Shown here in pieces: positions 7,050-13,500 of a DNA stretch of 23,548 nucleotides. The stretch lies in assembly GCA_947644185.1 (NCBI GenBank), contig CANRZC010000004.1, positions 1 through 23,548 on the forward strand. Reading direction: 5' to 3'. Numbering within the stretch: position 1 is the first letter of the stretch; each line of letters opens with the position of its first letter. A model generated the notes under the pieces. That model did no database searches and had not been told where the DNA came from. It saw only the letters and a program-made list of their open reading frames with translations. This DNA is from an uncultured Acetatifactor sp. (GTDB lineage Bacteria; Bacillota; Clostridia; Lachnospirales; Lachnospiraceae). Position numbers and translations under genes: made by a program.

Positions 7050-8458
7050 AGAGCAACCGCCTTCCTGTTCTTTAACTTTTCTGCATTCTCATCGCATCTC
7101 TGGTAAACACTCTTTTGTAGCACAAAGTACATGACAATCATAAGTGTCCCTCCAAGCCCCCAGCCAAACAGTGGTGCCACAAAACGTCCTATATAGCCAA
7201 AGCTGGGAATCAGCCAGAAAGCGCATACCAGCCTCCCCAGCAGCTCACCTATCCCAGAGAGCATAGATACTTTTGCCATACCTACACTGTCAAAGAAAAA
7301 ACGTATGGCACAAATCATCGCCAGGGGAAGACAGCTTAATCCATACCAGAACCAATACTCTCTGCCCAGCGCTATCATCACCGGATCCTTGAACAGCGTA
7401 CTGAAATACCATTTCCCTGCACATACATAGAAACAGACACATCCTATGCCGTACATGGCTGCAAATCGAATGGAACCAGACACAAATCGCCTCAACCGTA
7501 TGGTCCTTCCTGCCCCATAATTTTGAGGGACGAAGACACTACATAGAGTAGAACATATATTCAAAGGCCCTGTCACAGGCAGCAAAACACTTACTGTAGC
7601 AATAGCGTCCATATCCAGATAGCGATTACTCTGGGCAGAGATAGCCATTTCACTCATGCAGCAGAGAATCATTTGCAGGTACATTAAACAGCCGTATTTC
7701 ACATTTCCGAATATCCTTCTCCACTCTGGCTTGAAGCTCTCCTTTTTTAGTCCAACAAAGAAACCGCATTTCTGTAGAAGTCTAATTTGAATGCATATAT
7801 GTAGGAATGCCACAGGAATGCTCCCCAACAGGAAACCCCATAGCCCCAGCCTTAGAACCACAATGAACACTACTGCTGCAGTGGCTTGAACACTGACATG
7901 CATCAAATTTTCCATAAACACCATGCTCCTGCTCCCTCTAGCAGTAATGATGATATTTAACATGTTGTTGATACCGCCAAAGGGCATGAGAAGCATCTGC
8001 GTGTAATAATACATCCCAGCTTCTCTATAAATTTCCTGGGGGATGCCCATCATGCGAAATAAGCTATTCTTGCCAAACAGAAGAATCAGAATACAGAGAA
8101 ATACCATTAGGGTCACTGAGTACAGCGAATTTACCGCCACCTTGTTGGCATAGCTTTGTTCTTCCTGTGCATAAGTGCCTGCGCTTCTGATCCATGTGGC
8201 AGAGCTCACACTTCCATAAGCTCCCTGAAACAGAGAGAGGGCTGCATTTACCACGCCCGTTATCAGGAATACCAGTTTTCCGAAATACTTGCTGTATATA
8301 TCGTTGGTATACGAAACCAGCAGTATCGAAATCAGCTGCACTGCCAATAGCGGTGCCCCTATGTTTAAAACGATCTGAAACAGGTTCCGATTCAGAATAC
8401 TATTTTTCTCAAAATCCACATCCTCCACAGGATAATGCGTGATTCTCGTCTTGTTCAT
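7046..8458 (-). CDS. MATE-family multidrug/toxin-type transporter
   Basis: The 470-residue polytopic membrane protein has about 12 hydrophobic segments in two similar halves. It shows MATE-like features such as the repeated G/S-rich helices (FQGAYGSVSSATWIRSAG) and the second-half RFFFDSVGMAKVSMLSGIG region. MATE proteins are normally cation-driven efflux pumps. Here the gene is the first in an operon otherwise devoted to sugar uptake and catabolism, so a sugar or intermediate substrate is possible but unproven. The start is set at ATG 8458, with AGGGG four bases upstream; the 7-codon extension would need TTG 8479 and lies close to the promoter. It overlaps the kinase gene by four bases. Confidence 0.82.
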   Translation of the reverse strand: MNKTRITHYPVEDVDFEKNSILNRNLFQIVLNIGAPLLAVQLISILLVSYTNDIYSKYFGKLVFLITGVVNAALSLFQGAYGSVSSATWIRSAGTYAQEEQSYANKVAVNSLYSVTLMVFLCILILLFGKNSLFRMMGIPQEIYREAGMYYYTQMLLMPFGGINNMLNIIITARGSRSMVFMENLMHVSVQATAAVVFIVVLRLGLWGFLLGSIPVAFLHICIQIRLLQKCGFFVGLKKESFKPEWRRIFGNVKYGCLMYLQMILCCMSEMAISAQSNRYLDMDAIATVSVLLPVTGPLNICSTLCSVFVPQNYGAGRTIRLRRFVSGSIRFAAMYGIGCVCFYVCAGKWYFSTLFKDPVMIALGREYWFWYGLSCLPLAMICAIRFFFDSVGMAKVSMLSGIGELLGRLVCAFWLIPSFGYIGRFVAPLFGWGLGGTLMIVMYFVLQKSVYQRCDENAEKLKNRKAVAL

Positions 8459-8479
8459 ATTTCCCCTGCAGCCCCTCAA

Positions 8480-8773
8480 TTGTCAACTCTTTATACGAAT
8501 GCTATCACATCAATATAACATTGTCAATATATTTCTAAATATTTTTCGTTTTTATGCCAATATTATCGTGTTTTATGTTCAAATATTGTCATAATATTGT
8601 CATTACTAAAAATTACATTATTTTCCAGTTAATTTTCGTCACATTTTTATGACTATATATTTGAAATATTTTTCATAAACCTTGTCATATTATTATCATT
8701 TATCTTCCGGCTCTCTCTTTTTATGTTCAATATCTAAATATCCCTACAAAAAAATCCCCGCAAAGCTTGTCAA
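8480..8773 (-). repeat. Dispersed TGACAA motifs in the AT-rich leader of the MATE operon
   Basis: The hexamer TGACAA (TTGTCA on the plus strand) occurs at 8480, 8521, 8586, 8597, 8682 and 8768. Two copies form an 11-base tandem unit (ATATTGTCATA/ATATTGTCATT, 8584-8605), and one forms the promoter -35. A 12-base repeat, TTTTATGTTCAA, also appears at 8571-8582 and 8719-8730. The stretch is otherwise non-coding; between the promoter and the terminator I see no gene. The motifs could be operator half-sites, but AT-richness makes chance repeats more likely than usual. Confidence 0.4.
8499..8527 (-). promoter_or_regulatory. Sigma-A promoter of the MATE-kinase-SIS-DUF4838-ABC operon
   Basis: Perfect -35 TTGACA (8527-8522), 17-base spacer and -10 TAGCAT (8504-8499) lie on the minus strand. 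Transcription should start near 8492, giving a leader of about 34 bases before ATG 8458. The -35 coincides with one of the repeated TGACAA motifs, so a repressor or activator binding that motif could act directly here. Confidence 0.75.
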
Positions 8774-8791
8774 CACAAGCTCTACGGGGAT
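8747..8791 (-). terminator. Rho-independent terminator after the NahK-like gene
   Basis: In the minus-strand transcript ATCCCCG pairs with CGGGGAT and, inside, AGCTTGT pairs with ACAAGCT, with a small internal loop. The stem is followed at once by seven U (8748-8754 region). It sits 25 bases after the stop of the NahK-like gene and separates that operon from the promoter of the next. Confidence 0.92.
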
Positions 8792-8816
8792 CCCCCTTAC
8801 AATATACAATTGTATT

Positions 8817-9893
8817 TTACCTCACCCCAGCCTCCACCAGCCCAGCCAATATCGCTTCCTTGGCAGCAATATCCGCCACCAGCTTGAACTGGTTCCTGGC
8901 CCGGTCCAGATTGTGGTGCTCTCTGTGAATCTTGAAATAAGTATCTCCGTTCAGATAGTCCGTCAGAAACCGGATGCCGCACTCGTAGGTCATCAGCTTC
9001 ACGGATAAAGGCAATAGCGCCAGCTCGTCCTCTGTCAAAGCCTCCCGCATCTGGCTTAAGTACCCCTTTGCAAAGGCCTGGAATGCCTTCTCGTCAAACC
9101 ATACCTTATCCAGCTCCACTTCATCCTCAGCCGCTGTGGAACCGCCTATCCGAAGAGCATCCCCAAAATCATACAGCATACTTCCCGGCATAACTGTGTC
9201 CAGGTCAATGACGCACACGGCCTTCCCGCTCTCCGGATCGAATAGGATATTGTTGATCTTGGTGTCATTGTGGGTCACGCGGACCGGAATCCTGCCTGCC
9301 TCCATCCCCTTCACCACGCTGTCCGTCCAGGAGGCGTTCTCCAGCGCAAAGGCTATCTCTGCCGCTACACTGCCCACCCGACCTGCCTTGTCCTGTCGGA
9401 TAGCCTCCCGCAGGGCTTCCACGCGCTTAGGGGTATGGTGGAAATCCTTGATGGTCTCATGTAGCTTTTCCACTGGGAAATCCGCCAGCAATTTCTGGAA
9501 ATGGCCAAAGCCTACACCCGCCTCATACAGATCCTTTGGTGTTCTACTGTTCTCGATGGTCTTCGTCCCCTCCACAAACCTGTAGACACGGAATACATTT
9601 TCCTGGTCCACCCTGTAGTACAGCTTCCCATCCTTTGTGGGAACCACTGTCAGGGTGCTGCGGACATCTCCACCGTCAGCCGCAATTTTCCTCCGCAAAA
9701 AAGAAGTGACATTCTCGATGTTCTCCATCAGACCATCTGGATCTGTAAAGATGGAGGTGTTGATCCTCTGCAGGATATAACGAGGCATGGTGACCAGGTA
9801 GGTGTCATTGATGTGGCCATTGCCATAGCTCTCTGTCACAGCACTTATGTCAAAATGTTCCAATATTTCATTCCGATTGATTTCTCTGTTCAT
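8817..9893 (-). CDS. nahK: N-acetylhexosamine 1-kinase (NahK/LnpB-like)
   Basis: This cytoplasmic kinase would phosphorylate GalNAc or GlcNAc at C1 with ATP, the entry step of the lacto-N-biose/galacto-N-biose route known from bifidobacteria. The 358-residue product has the usual NahK length and key motifs: GNGHINDTYLV at 24-34, RYILQRINTSIF at 38-49, the catalytic loop VTHNDTKINNIL at 206-217 (Asp210 as likely base), metal-binding DLDTVMPGSMLYDFGD at 230-245 and YECGIRFLTDYL near 303. These match, from memory, the bifidobacterial NahK almost motif by motif, beyond the general aminoglycoside-phosphotransferase fold. The gene overlaps the GH109-like gene by ATGA, so the two are translated together, and it ends at a strong terminator. 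No GH112 phosphorylase, uridylyltransferase or epimerase is in the window; they may be encoded elsewhere. Sugar preference is not known. Confidence 0.88.
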   Translation of the reverse strand: MNREINRNEILEHFDISAVTESYGNGHINDTYLVTMPRYILQRINTSIFTDPDGLMENIENVTSFLRRKIAADGGDVRSTLTVVPTKDGKLYYRVDQENVFRVYRFVEGTKTIENSRTPKDLYEAGVGFGHFQKLLADFPVEKLHETIKDFHHTPKRVEALREAIRQDKAGRVGSVAAEIAFALENASWTDSVVKGMEAGRIPVRVTHNDTKINNILFDPESGKAVCVIDLDTVMPGSMLYDFGDALRIGGSTAAEDEVELDKVWFDEKAFQAFAKGYLSQMREALTEDELALLPLSVKLMTYECGIRFLTDYLNGDTYFKIHREHHNLDRARNQFKLVADIAAKEAILAGLVEAGVR

Positions 9894-11113
9894 AGCCGCT
9901 CTCTCTCATTCTCATCCACTGCCATATGCCACCTTCCGCCAGTAAAATCAGGGAAGTCCACCACGGCGCCGCCCCTTGCTATAGACATCTCGGAGAGCAC
10001 CGTCACTGCCATCCAGCTGGCTGCGTCATACACATCTACAGGCATAGGCGCATCCTCCCGCAGGCATCTGAAGAATGTCTCGAACTCCAGCCAGTCCATG
10101 CCGTCATGACCGCCCTTGACGCCCTCTGCAATATATTTCTTCCACACGGGATGATCGTATTCTGACTCGTAGTCTTTGGCATTGCCCACACAGTTGTCCC
10201 GCCAGTCAAAGTCATGGGCAGTGTCCTCCTTCCTGTCCAGGAAAACAGAATCCGTCACCTCCTCATACATGCCCTTGGTTCCTCTCACAGTAAAGTTTCG
10301 AGTATAGTATCTGGGCAGTGTAGTGTCTAATGTCAGGACGATGGTCTCCCCTCTGGCGCATTTGATCACCGTAGTCACCACATCCCCCTGGGCAAAGGTC
10401 TGATCCATCAGGCGCTCATCGTCACTTTTATTGGCCCTGATGTAATCTCTAAGTCCCACTGCTTTGGAGGCTGTGGAGCTCAATGTCACCATCCGGTTGC
10501 CGTGATTGATGTCCAGCACCTTTGCAATGGGTCCCAGATCATGGGTGGGATAGTTTTCACAATTCCTGCTGATATAATTCCGAAGCCTGTAATGTCTGTT
10601 CTCCTTGCCAAAGGCGATCTCACTGCGCAGATCATGCTGGTATCCCCCAGCGCAGTGCACCACCTCACCAAACAGACCTAATTTCACCATATTCAGCGCC
10701 ATCATCTCACGTCTGCCAAAGCAGCAGTTCTCCAGGAGCATGAACGGCGTACCTGTCTTCTCGTAGGCCTCCACCAGATCATAGCAGTCCTTCAGCTCAT
10801 AGGCCCCGCCCACTTCAATGGCCACTGCCTTGCCTGCGTACATAGCTGCCAGCGCAATCCTCACATGGCTCTCCCAGGCGGTAGCCACAATGATGGTATT
10901 TACATTTTCATCGTTAATTACATCCTTGTAATCCAAATATATGGCAGGCTTATTCTGTCCGCATTTTTCCACAATCTCAGCGCCCTTCTGGGCTCTGTCC
11001 TCATAGGCATCGCAAACCGCCACTACCTGCTCTCCCTGGGCAAGCACTACCCATTCCAGCAATCCCTGTCCTCTGCCACCCAGTCCGATAAATCCCACTC
11101 TGATGTCTTTCAT
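9890..11113 (-). CDS. GH109-like Gfo/Idh/MocA protein, candidate alpha-N-acetylgalactosaminidase
   Basis: The 407-residue protein has an N-terminal Rossmann fold with GFIGLGGRGQG at 8-18 for NAD binding, and a C-terminal Gfo/Idh/MocA substrate domain. Family GH109 enzymes remove terminal alpha-GalNAc (blood group A, mucin O-glycans) by an NAD-dependent redox mechanism. GH109-like features are NYPTHDLGPIAKVLDINHG at 187-205 (Tyr188 and His191 in the motif that forms the GH109 active site), GDVVTTV, LPRYYTR and the GGHDGMDWL...VDVYDAASW block at 334-366. The usual dehydrogenase EKP motif reads EVG. No Tat or Sec signal is visible, so the substrate must first be imported. ATG 11113 is preferred because GGAGGG lies seven bases before it. 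Pairing with an N-acetylhexosamine kinase supports GalNAc release. A plain sugar oxidoreductase remains possible. Confidence 0.7.
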   Translation of the reverse strand: MKDIRVGFIGLGGRGQGLLEWVVLAQGEQVVAVCDAYEDRAQKGAEIVEKCGQNKPAIYLDYKDVINDENVNTIIVATAWESHVRIALAAMYAGKAVAIEVGGAYELKDCYDLVEAYEKTGTPFMLLENCCFGRREMMALNMVKLGLFGEVVHCAGGYQHDLRSEIAFGKENRHYRLRNYISRNCENYPTHDLGPIAKVLDINHGNRMVTLSSTASKAVGLRDYIRANKSDDERLMDQTFAQGDVVTTVIKCARGETIVLTLDTTLPRYYTRNFTVRGTKGMYEEVTDSVFLDRKEDTAHDFDWRDNCVGNAKDYESEYDHPVWKKYIAEGVKGGHDGMDWLEFETFFRCLREDAPMPVDVYDAASWMAVTVLSEMSIARGGAVVDFPDFTGGRWHMAVDENERERL

Positions 11114-11146
11114 CTGGTATCCCTCCATATTATGATCAAAAATGAC

Positions 11147-11175
11147 TTTACAGCATCTCCTACAATTGGTATCAT
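11147..11175 (+). promoter_or_regulatory. Promoter for the plus-strand AraC-type regulator gene
   Basis: TTTACA (11147-11152), a 17-base spacer and TATCAT (11170-11175) match sigma-A elements, with TGG just before the -10 as an extended element. The predicted start near 11182 leaves a leader of about 68 bases. The -10 overlaps that of the divergent minus-strand promoter. Confidence 0.55.
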
Positions 11176-11199
11176 AGCATTAGAAAAAGTATATATCTA
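11171..11199 (-). promoter_or_regulatory. Promoter for the GH109-like/nahK operon
   Basis: On the minus strand a TATGAT -10 (11176-11171) is preceded by TGC, an extended -10, and by a weak -35 TAGATA (11199-11194) at 17-base spacing. A weak -35 suits activation by the divergent AraC-type regulator. Predicted start near 11164, leader about 50 bases. Confidence 0.5.
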
Positions 11200-11249
11200 T
11201 ATGATAACAGCTCATTTATATACACTTTTGGCTCAACAAGGAGAACGCT

Positions 11250-12101
11250 ATGCCCTGGATATCTTACCCTGTCAGAGAACAGATTCGCATTACAGATATG
11301 TACTCTCTCTTTGAGGTACATTATGAAAACGGCTATGCATTTCCCGGAGAGACCCACAATTTCTGGGAGTGTGTCTATATCAAAAGTGGAGAAGTCTGTG
11401 TGTCTGGAAATGAGAGAGTCTATAATCTCTCCGGGGGCTCCATCATTTTCCACAAGCCTCTGGAATTTCATAAATTCATTGTAAATGGTGCCCATGGTGC
11501 CCAGCTTTTGATTTTCTCTTTTACAGCAGAAGGCCCTCTCACCGCTTTTCTGGAGGAAAAGGTATTCGATCTGTCCCATGCCCAACAGGACATCATCGCC
11601 TCTATGCTTTCCTTCATCCATGCCAGATCAGAGAAAGCAAAATCCCCCATGCCCTCTGCCAGAAGTCCTTATCTGTACCTGGAGCCTTTTGGCATTTTGC
11701 CCACCTACTCTCAAATGGTAGCCATCTATCTCCAGCAATTGATGCTCTCTCTGGCTGAGACAGGCGCTGTGTCCTCCGTGTCCTCAGCACCGGACGCAGT
11801 GATTTTCCGCAAGGCTATCAGTTACTTGAGCAGCCATGTACACGGCCAGCCTTCTGTGCGGGAAACTGCCAGGCATTGTAATGTCAGCGAGGCAAGTCTG
11901 AAACGCATTTTCGACAAATATGCAGGGATTGGGATCCATAAGTATCTATTGAAGCTAAAAATTCGGGCAGCAGCAGAGCTTTTGCAAAGCGGAGAAAGCG
12001 TCTCAAATGTGGCTGAACAGTTGGGCTTCAACAACCAGAGCTATTTCTCCAGAGCCTTCAAGCGAGAGACTGGACTTGCACCTTCCAGTTTGAAGGTGTG
12101 A
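11250..12101 (+). CDS. AraC-family transcriptional regulator with cupin-like sensor domain
   Basis: The 283-residue regulator has an N-terminal cupin-like effector domain (roughly residues 15-115; ETHNFWECVYIKSG and the PLEFHKF turn are typical) and a C-terminal AraC double helix-turn-helix (roughly 185-283; SVRETARHCNVSEASLKRIF and VSNVAEQLGFNNQSYFSRAFKRETG). Such proteins usually bind a sugar and activate neighbouring genes. ATG 11250 is preceded by AAGGAG at six bases. It is the only plus-strand gene in the window, divergent from the GH109-like/nahK operon and convergent with the MFS gene 16 bases away. Control of the divergent operon, and probably of its own gene, is the simplest reading. 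No clear terminator lies after the stop; only a short CCCG/CGGG hairpin followed by a T-rich stretch near 12124-12150. Confidence 0.88.
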   Translation: MPWISYPVREQIRITDMYSLFEVHYENGYAFPGETHNFWECVYIKSGEVCVSGNERVYNLSGGSIIFHKPLEFHKFIVNGAHGAQLLIFSFTAEGPLTAFLEEKVFDLSHAQQDIIASMLSFIHARSEKAKSPMPSARSPYLYLEPFGILPTYSQMVAIYLQQLMLSLAETGAVSSVSSAPDAVIFRKAISYLSSHVHGQPSVRETARHCNVSEASLKRIFDKYAGIGIHKYLLKLKIRAAAELLQSGESVSNVAEQLGFNNQSYFSRAFKRETGLAPSSLKV

Positions 12102-12117
12102 ACAGAATGAAGCTTTT

Positions 12118-13398
12118 CTAAGACCCGCAGAACCGGGCCCATTTTCTTTTGGCTGCCAGCATCAATACCATACCTGCCACGCAGATTCCTACCCAGATGC
12201 CCACCACCGGCATCCATCCGGCTGCCTCCGCCACGGCTCCGAAGCCGTAGGTAGACAGGGAGCTGCCCACATAAGTAGCTGAATTCAGCAGTCCCGATAC
12301 GGAGGATACCTTGCCATATCTGGTAAAGCGTCCAGGCACACGGCTGATCAGCATCAGGTTGATGCCGTGGGCACACCCGGTGATCAGCGTCATCATCACA
12401 ATGCACACCACCGGCAAGCTGTCAAAGGCTGCCAGCATTGCCACCCCCGCCACAGCTCCTGCGCCAAAGAGACATGCCGCTGTGAAAACCTCACTTTTCA
12501 GACGCCCTAAAAGGGCAGAGGCAAACAGGACACTGAACACACTAAAGATGGGCAACGCCGCCGCAGACAAAATAGAGCTGGCATTGCTCATGCCGAAGTT
12601 CTCACTTAAATATACAGGCATCCAGGTGGTAATCCCATCCCGCAGGGTTCCCTGCAGAATGATGGCCTGCAAAATCACAGCCAAGGGAGCGTCTGTCATT
12701 ATCTGCACCAGCAGAGACTTCTGGTTCTTTGGTGTCTCCCCAGTCCCCTGCGATATCTCTGGGGCCGTTGTGTCCAGACCACTGTCACAGGTATTCTCTG
12801 TAGTCCTCTGGGCCTCACCGGCCGTAAGCTGCCTGGTATAAAACCACCACACAAAAGCCGCCCCTACCCCCAGCACTGCCGGCACAAGGAACACAGCTCT
12901 CCAGCCGGAAACCTGGATGCACACCGGCGTAAATACATAGACTACAATTGTGGCGGCAGAGGAGGCCATGGTCACCAGCACACAGCAGTGCTGGTACCAT
13001 TTCAAGCTCAGGCACTCGGCCATAATCCGCACCATAGGCGGCCAGAGCATGGCCTGAAAGAAACCGTTTGCACACCATACTGGAATGATAATCTCCATCC
13101 TAGGGCAGCATGCCACCAGCAGATTGCAGCTACATGCCCCTATGATCCCCGTGAATATCATTCTCTGGGGCTTAAATTTGTCCCCCAAAATACCGCAGAT
13201 AATCTGCCCAAACCCATAGCTCAAAAAGCACGCTGTCACTGGCAGGCCTGCTATGCTCTTGCTGGCGCCCAGGACGCCTTGCAGCTCCACCATACAGGCA
13301 GCGTAATTTAACCGTGTCATATAGCTCATGAAGTAGGCAAGGCAGCAGAGCAGGCATAGAAATTTCATCTGTTTCTCGGTTGTAAGCTTTTTCAACAT
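12118..13398 (-). CDS. MFS transporter, OPA (organophosphate antiporter)-like
   Basis: The 426-residue membrane protein has about 12 transmembrane helices with a hydrophilic central loop (around residues 188-232). The first helix carries SYMTRLNYAACM (Arg29, Asn31), and the loop after helix 2 reads GDKFKPQR, both like GlpT/UhpT-type OPA carriers, as is WPPMVRIMAE after helix 4. Those proteins exchange sugar phosphates or glycerol phosphate for phosphate. The substrate here is unknown; a hexose or amino-sugar derivative from the same glycan is plausible. The gene follows the glycosidase gene by about 100 bases but has its own strong promoter, so it can be expressed apart from the ABC operon. 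The start ATG 13398 has GGAGG 11 bases upstream, a little long. Confidence 0.82.
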   Translation of the reverse strand: MLKKLTTEKQMKFLCLLCCLAYFMSYMTRLNYAACMVELQGVLGASKSIAGLPVTACFLSYGFGQIICGILGDKFKPQRMIFTGIIGACSCNLLVACCPRMEIIIPVWCANGFFQAMLWPPMVRIMAECLSLKWYQHCCVLVTMASSAATIVVYVFTPVCIQVSGWRAVFLVPAVLGVGAAFVWWFYTRQLTAGEAQRTTENTCDSGLDTTAPEISQGTGETPKNQKSLLVQIMTDAPLAVILQAIILQGTLRDGITTWMPVYLSENFGMSNASSILSAAALPIFSVFSVLFASALLGRLKSEVFTAACLFGAGAVAGVAMLAAFDSLPVVCIVMMTLITGCAHGINLMLISRVPGRFTRYGKVSSVSGLLNSATYVGSSLSTYGFGAVAEAAGWMPVVGIWVGICVAGMVLMLAAKRKWARFCGS

Positions 13399-13436
13399 AG
13401 CAGAGCAGGCCTCCGATTTCTTGTCTGTTGAACCGT

Positions 13437-13465
13437 ATTATGGCACCTGGAAGCAACTGTGTCAA
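13437..13465 (-). promoter_or_regulatory. Strong promoter of the MFS transporter gene
   Basis: Perfect -35 TTGACA (13465-13460), 17-base spacer and -10 CATAAT (13442-13437), with TGC just before the -10 as an extended element. Predicted start near 13430, about 32 bases before ATG 13398. This is among the closest matches to the sigma-A consensus in the window. Confidence 0.75.
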
Positions 13466-13500
13466 GGAAAGATTTTGAAAACGGAAGCCCTAAAAAGCAA

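Noticed and set aside
8480..8485. TTGACA at 8485-8480 as a second -35 for the MATE operon
   Set aside because: Its -10 would fall around the start codon of the MATE gene, and no suitable hexamer is found there.
12102..12150. Bidirectional terminator between the convergent AraC-type and MFS genes
   Set aside because: Only a 4-bp CCCG/CGGG stem with a loose T-rich stretch is visible, too weak to annotate.
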